64,000 nucleotides of DNA from Ruminococcus flavefaciens (lineage in GTDB: Bacteria; Bacillota; Clostridia; Oscillospirales; Ruminococcaceae), in contig NZ_FPIP01000007.1 of NCBI RefSeq assembly GCF_900119075.1, positions 62,001-126,000 on the forward strand, given 5' to 3'. A model generated the notes under the pieces. It saw only the letters and a list, made by a program, of their open reading frames with translations. It was not told the origin of the DNA and made no database searches. Shown here in pieces: positions 24,967 to 34,130 of this stretch. Numbering within the stretch: position 1 is the first letter of the stretch; each line of letters begins with the position of its first letter. A program made the position numbers and the translations under genes.

Positions 24967-25334
24967 TAAATGCTGTCGCTGAGCTGCTTGAGCTTGACCA
25001 TATTCTCAAGCTGGATTATCTTGGATTTGAGCACCTCTATCTCCTTCTGTGCAGCGTCGCGCTCGATACGAGTTCTGCCAGCCTCGTCAACGTACTCCTT
25101 AGTCTGGTCGCGGATATTGTCAAGGCGCTGGTTAGCCTTGTTGAGGTCATCGAGGAGAGCCAGCGACACCATTATTGAAGCAGCATAAGGCGAAGAGCCG
25201 CTTGCTGCGGTGATCTCGTTTATCTTGGTTTCAAGTGCTCTTGCGAGAGCAAAAACGTAGTTAGGAGCTTCTGCAGTTTTTATTTTGTACTCCTTGCCGC
25301 AGATGATAACTTTTACTTCATTAAGCATTTGCAT
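24966..25334 (-). CDS. zapA: Cell division protein ZapA
   Basis: 122 residues. The N-terminal part EVKVIICGKEYKIKTAEAPNYVFALARALETKINEI is the ZapA strand-helix domain, followed by a long coiled coil with RTRIERDAAQKEIEVLKSKIIQLENMV. ZapA tetramers bundle FtsZ filaments in the cytoplasm. It heads an operon with the U32 gene and dut (TAATG overlap). It lies far from ftsZ, as in Bacillus and other Firmicutes. Confidence 0.9.
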   Translation of the reverse strand: MQMLNEVKVIICGKEYKIKTAEAPNYVFALARALETKINEITAASGSSPYAASIMVSLALLDDLNKANQRLDNIRDQTKEYVDEAGRTRIERDAAQKEIEVLKSKIIQLENMVKLKQLSDSI

Positions 25335-25470
25335 CGTCCTTTCCGTGGTGTAAATTTAACCACCTTACATTATACACTATTTTTCGCAAAAAGGGAAGTG
25401 TTTTTTGAAAAATATTTATTTTTAGTGCTTAGTTGTTAGTAATTAGTGAGTAGTGAGTAGAAAGTAGTGT

Positions 25471-25535
25471 GTAGGGGGCGATGCCTACATCGCCCCGCTA
25501 ATAAATTACGGGCTGATGTGGGCATCAGCCCCTAC
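25471..25535 (+). repeat. 65-bp GTAGGGGGCGATG palindromic repeat, copy of 16696-16760
   Basis: Two palindromes between GTAGGGGG and CCCCTAC, differing from the copy at 16696 at only a few central bases. It follows a stretch of TAGT-rich sequence (TAGTGAGTAGTGAGTAG). The rest of the 340-base gap (25335-25675) has a CCAAAGG...CCCTTTGG hairpin (25551-25573) and a CGTCACGCTGCTC tail running into lexA. No gene was found there. Confidence 0.85.
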
Positions 25536-25675
25536 TGCCTCTGGACTCCGCCAAAGGAACACAGTCCCTTTGGAATCCCGTTCATATGTGCTGTAAGCGA
25601 TGTACGATTATCGTTTATGATAAAAGTAAGCGAGTTTACGAGCGACAACGTGGCAAGGGTGCAGCGTCACGCTGC

Positions 25676-26257
25676 TCAATAGTAGCGCTTCAAGCCTATG
25701 ACCTTTCCGAGAACTTCCACCTCGTCCACGATGATGGGTTCCATAGTTGGATTCTCTGGCTGTAGACGGTAGTGTCCCTTTTCCTTGAAGAAGCGCTTTA
25801 CGGTAGCCTCCTCGCGGTCGATGAAGGCAACGACTATATCGCCGTTTTCTGCGTAGTTCACGCGCTTTACGATGACTATATCACCGTCGAGGATACCTGC
25901 GTCTATCATGCTCTCGCCGCGTATTTTCAAGGCAAAGAGCTCCTGCGGATCAACGCCGGGAGCTTCAAAGCCGATATAGCCTGTGATGTCCTCAACGGCT
26001 GTGATAGGCTGACCTGCGGTAACTGTGCCCATAACGGGAACAGAGGTAGTGCCGCTGTTGGGCAGGCGCAGGGTGCGGTTGAGGTTGCCTGTTTTCTCGA
26101 TGAGTCCCTCACGGACGAGAGTCTCTATGTAGCGGTGAGCGGTGGACGTGGACTTAAAGCCCATAGCGTCCATTATTTCTCTTACAGAGGGGGACATTCC
26201 GTCGCTGAGACGGGATTTTATATAGTTGAAAACCGCTATTTCCTTATCTTTCAGCAT
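25676..26257 (-). CDS. lexA: LexA SOS repressor
   Basis: 193 residues. The N-terminal winged helix (LSDGMSPSVREIMDAMGFKSTSTAHRYIETLVREGLIEK) is followed by the self-cleavage domain. The cleavage site Ala81-Gly82 (TVTAGQP), the nucleophile Ser116 (RGESMID) and Lys154 (ATVKRFF) are all present. It represses DNA damage genes until RecA filaments trigger its cleavage. It starts one base after murC ends and has a GGAG site inside the murC end, so the two form one transcript, a pairing linking SOS control with wall synthesis. Confidence 0.95.
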   Translation of the reverse strand: MLKDKEIAVFNYIKSRLSDGMSPSVREIMDAMGFKSTSTAHRYIETLVREGLIEKTGNLNRTLRLPNSGTTSVPVMGTVTAGQPITAVEDITGYIGFEAPGVDPQELFALKIRGESMIDAGILDGDIVIVKRVNYAENGDIVVAFIDREEATVKRFFKEKGHYRLQPENPTMEPIIVDEVEVLGKVIGLKRYY

Positions 26258-26258
26258 A

Positions 26259-27677
26259 TTATTTCTCCTCCGAAAGCTTTTTCAGTATCATTTTTGCTAT
26301 CTTGTAGGCGTCTCCGCAGCCGAGAGTGATAACGAGGTCGCCCTCCTGTGCGTGTTCGCAGACATAGTCGCATATCTGCTGGAAGTTTGCGTACTTACGC
26401 TCGTCCGTCCACTCTGCGGACTCGTCCTGCGGGAACCATATGCAGTTCGGTATCTTTTCCGCAAGGTGGCGTGTGAAGATACCGTAGGTGTTCTTCTCAC
26501 GGCTGCCCATGATATCTGTGAGAACAGCGTGGTCGGGTATCTGTAATACTCTTGCGAAGTCGTCCAGCAGGAGCTTGGTACGGGAGAATGTAAAGGGCTG
26601 GAAAACTGCCCATACGTGATTGAAGTTCATTTCCATAGCCGCATTGAGGGTAGCTTCAAGCTCTGTGGGGTGGTGAGCGTAGTCGTCAACTACGGTTATG
26701 CCATTTTCAAAGCCCAGCTTCTCGAAGCGGCGCTTAGCTCCGCGGAAGTCCTCAAGACCTTTCTGTATGAACTTGAAATCCACGCCCACATAACGGGCAG
26801 CAGCAACTGCTGCAAGGGAGTTGAGAACATTGTGTATTCCTGCAACATGGAGAGTTACAGTTCCCAGCTTTTCGCCCTTGTACATAGCGTCATAGGTGGT
26901 GAGGAGACCGTTCTCGTGCTTTACGTTCTCAGGATAATAGTCGCAGGAGCTGTCCTTGCCGAAGGTGATTATCTCCTTGCCGCTGATACCCTCCAGAGAC
27001 TTCATGGAATTTGCGTCAGAGCCGTTTACGATAATGCACTTTGAGGTGTTCTCGTTGAATTTATGGAAGGACTTGATGATATTTTCAAGTGTTCCGAAGT
27101 AGTCAAGGTGATCGGCGTCGATGTTGAGTATAACGGATATGTCGGGGAAGAATTTAAGGAAGTGATCCTCGAACTCGCAGGACTCGCAGACCATGATATC
27201 ACTTTTGCCTGCAATTCCGCTTCCTCCTATGCAGGGGAGCTTTCCGCCGATATATGCGGAGAGGTCAACGCCTGCGGTGTAGAGTATCTGTGTGATCATT
27301 GATGTTGTGGAGGTCTTGCCGTGAGTTCCCGAAACACAGATAGCGTTGTCGTACCAGCTCGTTACTATACCGAGGAGGTCTGCACGTTCCAGCACGGGGA
27401 CTCCGCTTGCTCTTGCGGCAACAAGCTCGGGGTTGTCAGCCATGATAGCGGCAGTGTGTACAATAAGGTCTGCGCCCTCGATGTTCTCGGCTCTCTGACC
27501 GATAAATACGGGGATACCCATTTTTCTTACTGCGTCGAGAGTTTCTGTCTCGTTGTTGTCAGAGCCTGTCAGGTAGTAGCCCTGTGAGTGGAGTATCTGA
27601 GCGAGGGGGTACATACCCGAGCCGCCTATGCCGATGAAGTGAATGTGCTTTTTTCCGTTTAAGATATTGATATCCAA
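26259..27677 (-). CDS. murC: UDP-N-acetylmuramate-L-alanine ligase
   Basis: About 472 residues. It joins L-alanine to UDP-MurNAc, the first amino acid of the stem peptide. IHFIGIGGSGM is the N-terminal nucleotide-fold motif, GTHGKTSTTSM the ATP loop, and NIDADHLDYFG, HNVLNSLAAVA and DDYAHHPTE are the other Mur ligase blocks. The start is uncertain: a TTG at 27677 has AAAGG 8 bases upstream, while a GTG at 27686 adds three residues but overlaps that site. It is separate from the dcw cluster, as in other Firmicutes, and is followed by lexA. Confidence 0.95.
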   Translation of the reverse strand: MDINILNGKKHIHFIGIGGSGMYPLAQILHSQGYYLTGSDNNETETLDAVRKMGIPVFIGQRAENIEGADLIVHTAAIMADNPELVAARASGVPVLERADLLGIVTSWYDNAICVSGTHGKTSTTSMITQILYTAGVDLSAYIGGKLPCIGGSGIAGKSDIMVCESCEFEDHFLKFFPDISVILNIDADHLDYFGTLENIIKSFHKFNENTSKCIIVNGSDANSMKSLEGISGKEIITFGKDSSCDYYPENVKHENGLLTTYDAMYKGEKLGTVTLHVAGIHNVLNSLAAVAAARYVGVDFKFIQKGLEDFRGAKRRFEKLGFENGITVVDDYAHHPTELEATLNAAMEMNFNHVWAVFQPFTFSRTKLLLDDFARVLQIPDHAVLTDIMGSREKNTYGIFTRHLAEKIPNCIWFPQDESAEWTDERKYANFQQICDYVCEHAQEGDLVITLGCGDAYKIAKMILKKLSEEK

Positions 27678-27818
27678 AATGATCACCTTTCTTAAATAAA
27701 TGATATACTGACGGTAGCGTAAAGCTGCCGATTATCAACGCTGAGGATAGAATATGCAGTTTTCACCGCATATACACGAAATAATAATAATATTTTCGCC
27801 TTTATTTTGCAAAATAGC

Positions 27819-27847
27819 TTGCATTTTTACGGAAAACAAGTTATAAT
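27819..27847 (+). promoter_or_regulatory. Promoter for spoVG
   Basis: TTGCAT, 17 bases, TATAAT, about 110 bases before the start. The 27687-27962 gap is shared with the divergent murC gene, whose own promoter I could not place with confidence. Confidence 0.75.
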
Positions 27848-27962
27848 AGTTTATAGGTTTACTTACTGTTTGAGTTTACTGTTATAACAGTAAACTTTAT
27901 TGACGTTTAATGCTGACATTTTTATTGTACAGAAATAAAAATACAAACAAGGAGAATAGCTT

Positions 27963-28268
27963 ATGGAAATTACAGATGTAAAGATCAGAAAGATCATGTC
28001 CGAGGGCAGGCTCCGTGCGGTAGTATCCCTGACTATCGACGATATGCTCGCTGTACATGATATCAAGGTCGTACAGGGCGATGAGAGGCTTTTCGTGGCA
28101 ATGCCCAGCCGCAAGGACGAAAACGGAGTTTTCCGCGATATCGTTCACCCAATTTCATCCTCTGCAAGAAAGCTCTTTGAGGAGACTATCCTCGAGGCTT
28201 ACGAGAGACAGCTTGCTGTCATGGAAGCCGAGGAAGCTGAGAATGCTTCCGTCGAAGCTGAAGAATAA
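27963..28268 (+). CDS. spoVG: Septation regulator SpoVG
   Basis: 101 residues. The sequence EITDVKIRKIMSEGRLRAVVSLTIDDMLAVHDIKVVQG, then VAMPSRKDENGVFRDIVHPI, matches the highly conserved SpoVG fold, a small site-specific DNA- and RNA-binding protein that affects septation, capsule and virulence genes in Firmicutes. An Ala/Glu-rich tail extends the core by about 15 residues. An AAGGAG site precedes the ATG. It is monocistronic between its promoter and a strong terminator. Confidence 0.96.
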   Translation: MEITDVKIRKIMSEGRLRAVVSLTIDDMLAVHDIKVVQGDERLFVAMPSRKDENGVFRDIVHPISSSARKLFEETILEAYERQLAVMEAEEAENASVEAEE

Positions 28269-28286
28269 AACAGAAAACTTACCGTG

Positions 28287-28313
28287 ACCTGCCGAAAAGG
28301 CAGGTCTTTTTTA
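28287..28313 (+). terminator. Terminator after spoVG
   Basis: GACCTGCC and GGCAGGTC pair around a 5-base loop, followed by T6. Confidence 0.93.
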
Positions 28314-28321
28314 TGCTCCTG

Positions 28322-28858
28322 TTATATCCCTAAGATACGTGCGGCTTTCAGGATAGTCACCTGAGTCTTGCCGTCGCGGATAGTTCCGTCCATTACCTGC
28401 TTTACAGCCTCTGCAAGAGGAATGCGCTCCACGTCGAGAAATTCGTCGGGATCGAGATTCTGACTGCTGAATGTAAGCCCCTTTGCAAGGTACATATAAG
28501 TTACTTCGCTGTTATAGGCAGGAGTGGGGAGCATTTCTCCAAGATATACGTACTCTGAGCAGGTATAGCCTGTTTCCTCCAGAAGCTCGCGCCTGCCGCA
28601 TACTGCGTGGTCCTCGCCCTTTTCAAGCTTGCCTGCGGGGACTTCTCTTGTTACTGTCTGGAATGGGTAGCGGAACTGCTTGACGAGGAATATCTCGTTG
28701 TTCTCGGTTATTGGGATAACGCATACTCCGCCGTGGTGGTGGAGAACATCGCGGACTGCGGTCTTGCCGTTTTCAAGCTCCGCTGTGTCGTGAGTTATAG
28801 TGAAGATAGGTCCCTCGTATTTAAGGTCGCTTGTGAGTGTTTTTTCCTGTAAATGCAT
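28322..28858 (-). CDS. NUDIX hydrolase, ADP-ribose pyrophosphatase type
   Basis: 178 residues. The NUDIX box is complete: G-x5-E-x7-RELLEETGY, at about residues 76-98 (AGKLEKGEDH onward). The upstream FLVKQFRYPFQTVTREVPAGK fits the ADP-ribose pyrophosphatase subfamily, which splits ADP-ribose to AMP and ribose 5-phosphate. Substrate specificity within this group is hard to call, so GDP-mannose or similar sugar nucleotides are possible. The ATG overlaps the stop of the YfhO gene upstream (TAATG), so the two are co-translated. Confidence 0.9.
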   Translation of the reverse strand: MHLQEKTLTSDLKYEGPIFTITHDTAELENGKTAVRDVLHHHGGVCVIPITENNEIFLVKQFRYPFQTVTREVPAGKLEKGEDHAVCGRRELLEETGYTCSEYVYLGEMLPTPAYNSEVTYMYLAKGLTFSSQNLDPDEFLDVERIPLAEAVKQVMDGTIRDGKTQVTILKAARILGI

Positions 28859-31386
28859 TATTTTCTCTCCTTTTTGAATAGGCTGTCGCAGTATTGCTGC
28901 GCCGCCTGTATCTTTTCACATGATGTGTAATCGTAGTAGTGCTTCATATCGCTGAGTCCGCCGCGCTTGCGCCTGAATATGAGGACGTATATAACAAGCA
29001 CAGCCGCCGAGCAAAGGCTTATTATGATGCCTGTGCGGAGATATGGCGTTTCGTAGCGGAAAACGATAGTATTTTCGCCTGTGTCGGCTCTTACAGCCAT
29101 GAAGCCCTCGTCAACGCGCTCAACATCGGCAGGAACGCCGTTTACCTCTGCTGTCCAGCCCTCGCTGTAGGGGACGCTGAAAAATACCAGCTGAGGCTTG
29201 CTCAGGTCGATGACCGAGGTAAAGCCGTGAGAATCATAGGTGAATTTCTTTGAGCAGCACATACGCTTTTCTTTGCAGAATACAGTGTACGTGTTCCGCG
29301 ACAGAGCCGAAGAAGCAGGCATTTCGTATTCGGTAAGGATATCGCTGTATTTTTCCGCCTGTTCGTCGCTGAGCACAAGAGCTTTCATAAGCACGTTCTG
29401 GCGCTGGAGCTTTGATTTATTGTCAGCGTCGGATTTTTTTACGTACTTGTCATAGCCGAAGCCCATGGGGATATAGAGCTGGTTCTCGTATATCTCGAAG
29501 TGTTCGTTCTCGCCGATATACTTGAAGCTTGGCAGCTCGTCGGGGATTATCACCCTGCTGGTGTCCTCGTCGTCGCTTGCCGAAGTTTTTGACGAAGGCT
29601 CGGGCTCGGCTGAGCTTTGCATGCTTGCGGACAGGAGCTCCTCATAGCTGCACCCCTTGGTCTTTTCCTTGTAGTAGTACTTTACGGAGAAAAGTCCGCG
29701 GAGAGGGTAATTGCTCAGCTCCGCACGGGAGGCAACATCGCGCTGTATGCCGATGAAGCTGTAGAAATCCATGATAGAGGTGGAGACAACGCTCTGGAAA
29801 GCTCTCATTGAGGGCAGTCCCCATATCATGGGATAGTTGTCACAGTCCTCGGAAATATCGATACGGAAGAAATTATCCTCTGTGACCTTTTCGTATACAC
29901 CGTCGCCGCCCTCGATAGCAGCGCTTATATACTTCCGTGAGTCTCCGATAGTGTTGGCTCCGTAGAGAGAGGTCGTTATTATGCAGATAACAGAGGCGGC
30001 AGCGGTGACTCCCACCATGAATCTTGTGCTGAGAGTGCCTTTTTGCTTGCGCCGTAGTATGAAGAATGTGCATATGAGGAATACTACCGCCACACCAATG
30101 GTAAGATAGAAGTAAAGCACGTCGTCTGCCATTGTGAAGAGCTTTGCCTTTTTGCCGTCCTCGGGCTTTGCAGGGAAGACACCCATGACTGCCAGTGCAG
30201 CAAGCATGACTGCACAGAAGCGCAGTCCGAATTTGCAGTCGCAGTTCTCGTCGTCAAGAGAGTGGGCAGTCATCATAGCCATGATAAGTATCGGCATATA
30301 GAACCAGCGGGCGTAGTAGTATGAGTTTGCCGCTTGGAAGAGGCTGTTGAGTACGGGTATAAGTGCGAATATGCCGCAGCAGATGAGCAGCCTTGCCGCC
30401 CAGTGCTTTTTGTGCATTCGCATAAAGGAGAGAACTCCCACCATTGAGAACAACGGCAGATATCCGCCGATAGAAGCCCATTTTTCGTAGTCCGATCTGA
30501 GCAGATTCGGGTATGCAGGGGGATCCGACGGCATAAAGAAGGTCTGGATTATCCTCGGGATAAGGGTTTTGTCGTAGTACGCCACCATATCCGCACCGTA
30601 GGCGTGTTCGCTTATCCTGTAGTTCCCCATGAGCGCCATAGCCGACGGGAGCAGTATAAACGCCGCCATAAGGGAGCCGATGACTGCTTCAAAGACCAGT
30701 CCGAAGAACTGCTTCCATGAGGTGTGGAAATCCTTGCACCTCATTCGGAACAGATAGTAAAGAACCAGAAATACCGCCTGACCTGCGAAGAAGTAGTAGT
30801 TCACGCAAGCCATGAGCGCCACGGAAAGCGCAAAAACGCCTTTTCTGCGGCAGTTTATGTTCTCCTCCATAGCAATAAGCATGAGAGGGAAGAATGCGGT
30901 AACGTCCTGAAAATGGTTGAAGAAGATGTTATACACCTGAAATCCCGAAAAGGCATAGAGCAGAGCTCCTGTGAGAGCGGCGTTCTTGCCGCGGACGAAT
31001 CGGCGTATATAAATGTATGCTGTCAGCGAAGCGAAGCCGTGCTTCATAGCCAGCAGGAAAGGCATGGAGTAGATTACCAGTCCTCTCGGAAGTATGGTGC
31101 TGAGCCAGAAAAACGGGCTTCCGAAAAGATAGAACGAATAGGACGTCATGAAATCGGAGCCTAAATCGGTGAACCAGTTCCAGCCGAAGCTGCCGCTGCG
31201 AACGGTGTCGTTTGCGAGGCTGTAAAATGGTATCTGCTGGGCGTTGTAATCGCCGAAATATATGAAATATCCGCGCTCGGTGAGCATCATTGGCAGTGTG
31301 GTCAGGAGCATGACGATGAAGCCGATGAGAAACGCAGACAGGTATTTTTCCTTGTAAGAGCGTATATTACCGCAGCTCTTTTTCAC
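28858..31386 (-). CDS. YfhO-family membrane protein
   Basis: 842 residues. About a dozen membrane segments fill the first half, starting LSAFLIGFIVMLLTTLPMML. A large exterior domain follows (residues about 480-800), with one last membrane segment near 805-825. The early GDYNAQQIPFYSLAND resembles the Asp-containing loop of GT-C fold glycosyltransferases. FSVPYSEGWTAEVNGVPADVERVDEGFMAVR is the typical beta-rich end of YfhO proteins. In Bacillus and Listeria YfhO is needed to glycosylate lipoteichoic acid. A similar role in decorating a wall polymer is likely here but not proved. Forms an operon with the NUDIX gene. Confidence 0.88.
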   Translation of the reverse strand: MKKSCGNIRSYKEKYLSAFLIGFIVMLLTTLPMMLTERGYFIYFGDYNAQQIPFYSLANDTVRSGSFGWNWFTDLGSDFMTSYSFYLFGSPFFWLSTILPRGLVIYSMPFLLAMKHGFASLTAYIYIRRFVRGKNAALTGALLYAFSGFQVYNIFFNHFQDVTAFFPLMLIAMEENINCRRKGVFALSVALMACVNYYFFAGQAVFLVLYYLFRMRCKDFHTSWKQFFGLVFEAVIGSLMAAFILLPSAMALMGNYRISEHAYGADMVAYYDKTLIPRIIQTFFMPSDPPAYPNLLRSDYEKWASIGGYLPLFSMVGVLSFMRMHKKHWAARLLICCGIFALIPVLNSLFQAANSYYYARWFYMPILIMAMMTAHSLDDENCDCKFGLRFCAVMLAALAVMGVFPAKPEDGKKAKLFTMADDVLYFYLTIGVAVVFLICTFFILRRKQKGTLSTRFMVGVTAAASVICIITTSLYGANTIGDSRKYISAAIEGGDGVYEKVTEDNFFRIDISEDCDNYPMIWGLPSMRAFQSVVSTSIMDFYSFIGIQRDVASRAELSNYPLRGLFSVKYYYKEKTKGCSYEELLSASMQSSAEPEPSSKTSASDDEDTSRVIIPDELPSFKYIGENEHFEIYENQLYIPMGFGYDKYVKKSDADNKSKLQRQNVLMKALVLSDEQAEKYSDILTEYEMPASSALSRNTYTVFCKEKRMCCSKKFTYDSHGFTSVIDLSKPQLVFFSVPYSEGWTAEVNGVPADVERVDEGFMAVRADTGENTIVFRYETPYLRTGIIISLCSAAVLVIYVLIFRRKRGGLSDMKHYYDYTSCEKIQAAQQYCDSLFKKERK

Positions 31387-31421
31387 AGTGTTTTCCTCCG
31401 TAAAATTAGATATACATATTG

Positions 31422-31450
31422 ATTATATCATATTGTCATAAAAAAAGCAA
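31422..31450 (-). promoter_or_regulatory. Promoter for the YfhO-NUDIX operon
   Basis: On the minus strand: TTGCTT, 17 bases, TATAAT, 36 bases before the start codon. Confidence 0.8.
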
Positions 31451-31494
31451 CAAAAATCGAATATATTTTCGCGGCGTGGAGCCCACGCTTTAAA

Positions 31495-31619
31495 AGTTGA
31501 GAGTGGAGAGTGAAGAGTTGAGAGTTAATGTGTTCGCTCCGCTCACCTTAATTAAATAATGTCGCCGCAGGCGACTCCGCAACTTTCAACTCTCAGCTCT
31601 TCACTCTCAACTCTCAACT
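31495..31619 (+). repeat. GTTGAGAG-bounded inverted repeat element, copy 1
   Basis: GTTGAGAGTGGAGAGTGAAG at the left is matched in inverted form by ACTCTCAACTCTCAAC at the right. Between them are two small palindromes: GTGTTCGCTCCGCTCAC and GTCGCCGCAGGCGAC, joined by TTAAATAATG. The second copy, at 48750-48860, has the same core in the opposite orientation. No gene is encoded. Confidence 0.8.
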
Positions 31620-31648
31620 AACAAACTCGGTTTGATAGTGTGAAAAAC

Positions 31649-31677
31649 TTGCTTTATTTTATAAAGTATGCTATAAT
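31649..31677 (+). promoter_or_regulatory. Promoter for the cysteine desulfurase-thiI operon
   Basis: TTGCTT, 17 bases, TATAAT, 40 bases before the start codon. Confidence 0.85.
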
Positions 31678-31716
31678 AAAAAGAATGCTACTATAAATCA
31701 ATGAAGGGAACATGAA

Positions 31717-32847
31717 ATGGAAGTTTACCTTGATAATGCGGCGACAACAAAGCCCTGTCCAGAAGCGGTTGAGGCGGCGGTGTCAGCTATGACCGTGAAT
31801 TACGGCAATCCCTCGTCCCTCCACAGAGCAGGGCTCAACGCTCAGCTCGTCGTGGACGGCGCAAGGAAAGCCATTGCCGACAGTATCGGCGCAGATAAAG
31901 AATGCATATATTTCACCTCGGGAGCTACTGAGAGCAACAACCTCGCTCTCCGCGGAGCTTCTGCGGCTTACGGCAGAAAAGCCAAGAAAATAGTCATCTC
32001 AGCAGTGGAGCACGCCTCTGTTGAGGAGACTGCCGCTGACCTTGAGAAAAAAGGCTTCGAGATAGTCCGCGTTTCTCCCCGTGAGGACGGACGCTTCTAT
32101 GCGGCGGACTTCGTAAATGCCTGCGGCGAAGACACCTGCCTTATCAGCATGATGTATGTCAACAACGAGACAGGTTACATACTTCCTGTTAAGGAGACTT
32201 TTTCGGCGGTTAAGCGCCGTTATCCCAATATGATCACACATACGGACTGTGTGCAGGCTTACATGAAGCTGCCTGTAAAGGCAAGTGCGCTCTGCGCCGA
32301 CCTTATTTCCCTCAGCGGTCATAAGATACACGGCGGCAAGGGAGTGGGAGCTCTTTACATCAAAAAGGGAGTCCGCGTACTTCCCGTTATCACAGGCGGC
32401 AAGCAGGAAAAGGGCATACGCTCGGGTACTGAGAGCGTTCCCATGATAGCGGCTTTCGGAGCGGCTGTGAAAAAGCTTGTCCCCGCTATCACGGAGCGTT
32501 ATGAAAAAGTGGGCGGACTGAAAAAGTATCTGCTCGACAAGCTCAGCGGAATCGAGGGCGTTGTTGTGAACTCTCCCGAGGACGGTTCACCCTATGTGGT
32601 GAATATCTCGGCGGTGGGAAAGCGCTCGGAGATAATGCTGCATTTCCTTGAAAGCAAGGAGATATACGTGTCCAGCGGCTCGGCTTGTTCAAAGGGACAG
32701 CAGAGCGGAGTTCTGGGACAGTTCGGCATACGTGACAAGCGTGCGGACAGCGCTCTGCGTATCAGCATGACCGCGGAGACTACAGAGGCGGAGCTTGATA
32801 TTTTCTGCGAGGCTCTCCATGAGGGAATTGAAAAAATCAGAGGCTGA
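31717..32847 (+). CDS. Cysteine desulfurase (NifS/IscS family)
   Basis: 376 residues. This PLP enzyme takes sulfur from cysteine as a persulfide. The N-terminus MEVYLDNAATTKPCPEAVEA is typical. ATESNNLAL and VEHASVEE follow, the PLP lysine lies in SLSGHKIHGGKG, and the persulfide Cys in SSGSACSKGQQS. The next gene, 33 bases downstream, is thiI, so its main job is probably to supply sulfur for tRNA 4-thiouridine, as NifZ does in Bacillus; a part in Fe-S assembly is not excluded. Confidence 0.94.
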   Translation: MEVYLDNAATTKPCPEAVEAAVSAMTVNYGNPSSLHRAGLNAQLVVDGARKAIADSIGADKECIYFTSGATESNNLALRGASAAYGRKAKKIVISAVEHASVEETAADLEKKGFEIVRVSPREDGRFYAADFVNACGEDTCLISMMYVNNETGYILPVKETFSAVKRRYPNMITHTDCVQAYMKLPVKASALCADLISLSGHKIHGGKGVGALYIKKGVRVLPVITGGKQEKGIRSGTESVPMIAAFGAAVKKLVPAITERYEKVGGLKKYLLDKLSGIEGVVVNSPEDGSPYVVNISAVGKRSEIMLHFLESKEIYVSSGSACSKGQQSGVLGQFGIRDKRADSALRISMTAETTEAELDIFCEALHEGIEKIRG

Positions 32848-32880
32848 TATATTTATATTATAATAGTATAGGAGAAGAAT

Positions 32881-34059
32881 ATGAAAGAACTGATACTTGT
32901 AAAATACGGCGAAATGGCACTGAAAGGTCTCAATAAAAAGACCTTTGAGGATATGCTCATAAAGAACATAAAGCGCAGACTGAAGCCCCTCGGTCACTTT
33001 CAGATGACCAGTGCTCAGTCCACAACATATATAACTCCTCTTGACGAGGATATCGACCTCAACGAAGTCTCAGACAGAGTGGGCAAGATTTTCGGTATCG
33101 CTACCTACTGCCGCGCCTGCGTATGCGAGAAGGACTTCGAGGATATCTGCAACAAGAGCTATGAGTATCTCGACGAGGTGCTGAGCTGTGCGAAGACATT
33201 CAAGGTCAACGCAAAGCGCTCCGACAAGGCTTTCCCCATGAAGTCGCCTGAGATATGCATGGAGCTGGGCGGAAAGCTTCTTGAAAAGTTCCCGCACCTG
33301 TCCGTTGATGTCAAGAACCCCGAAGTTACGGTAACTGTTGAGATACGCGACGAGAACGCCTTCGTTCATGCAGAGAACATCAAGGGAGCAGGCGGACTTC
33401 CCGTTGGCAGCAGCGGAAAGGCTATGCTTCTTCTTTCGGGCGGTATCGACAGCCCCGTTGCAGGCTATATGATGGCAAAGCGCGGCGTTCACATCGCGGC
33501 TATCCACTATGTCAGCCCTCCCTACACCTCCGAACGAGCACAGCTCAAGGTAGAGGAGCTCTGCCAGAAGCTTACCGACTACTGCGGAGGAATCGCATTC
33601 TACTGTGTACCTTTCACTGAGCTTCAGGAGGCTATCAAGGACAACTGCCCCGAGGAGTTCTTTACTATTATAATGAGAAGACTCATGATGGAGATAGCTC
33701 AGCGTATCGCCGCAAAGGACAACTGCCTTGCCCTTATCACAGGCGAGAGCGTCGGACAGGTGGCAAGCCAGACAATGGCGGCTATGGTCTGCACAGACGC
33801 GGTATGCCGCATACCTGTGTTCCGTCCCTGCGTTGGTATGGACAAGACCGAGATAATCGAAATTGCGCGTAAGATAGACACATTCGATATATCTGTACAG
33901 CCCTATGAGGACTGCTGCACCGTGTTCACTCCCCGTCACCCGAAGGTAAGACCTCAGCTTTCGGACATAGAAAAGGCACAGAACAGCTTCGATTTTGAAC
34001 CGCTTATACAGAAGGCTGTTGAAAACACAGAGATGAAGACCTTTAATTTTGGAGATTGA
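32881..34059 (+). CDS. thiI: tRNA 4-thiouridine synthetase ThiI
   Basis: 392 residues: ferredoxin-like and THUMP domains (residues 1-165, with ILVKYGEMALKGLNKKTFE and the THUMP segment), then a PP-loop AANH domain with LLSGGIDSPVAGYMMAKRG (about 183). It adenylates U8 of tRNA and then receives sulfur. There is no C-terminal rhodanese domain, as expected for Firmicutes, where a dedicated desulfurase delivers sulfur directly; the gene 33 bases upstream fits. A GGAGAAG site precedes the ATG. Confidence 0.95.
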   Translation: MKELILVKYGEMALKGLNKKTFEDMLIKNIKRRLKPLGHFQMTSAQSTTYITPLDEDIDLNEVSDRVGKIFGIATYCRACVCEKDFEDICNKSYEYLDEVLSCAKTFKVNAKRSDKAFPMKSPEICMELGGKLLEKFPHLSVDVKNPEVTVTVEIRDENAFVHAENIKGAGGLPVGSSGKAMLLLSGGIDSPVAGYMMAKRGVHIAAIHYVSPPYTSERAQLKVEELCQKLTDYCGGIAFYCVPFTELQEAIKDNCPEEFFTIIMRRLMMEIAQRIAAKDNCLALITGESVGQVASQTMAAMVCTDAVCRIPVFRPCVGMDKTEIIEIARKIDTFDISVQPYEDCCTVFTPRHPKVRPQLSDIEKAQNSFDFEPLIQKAVENTEMKTFNFGD

Positions 34060-34130
34060 TTTTTTAAGTATTTCACAAATCAATCACTTAATAATTGTGA
34101 AATGTTGACTAAAGAAAGCGTGAGTATTTA

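Noticed and set aside
31495..31619. A CRISPR array from the recurring GAGAGTTGAG motif
   Set aside because: The motif spacing is irregular, the units are inverted rather than direct repeats, and no cas gene is near.
33070..34083. A 337-codon minus-strand open frame
   Set aside because: It is antisense to thiI, which has complete THUMP and PP-loop motifs. It is a by-product of codon bias.
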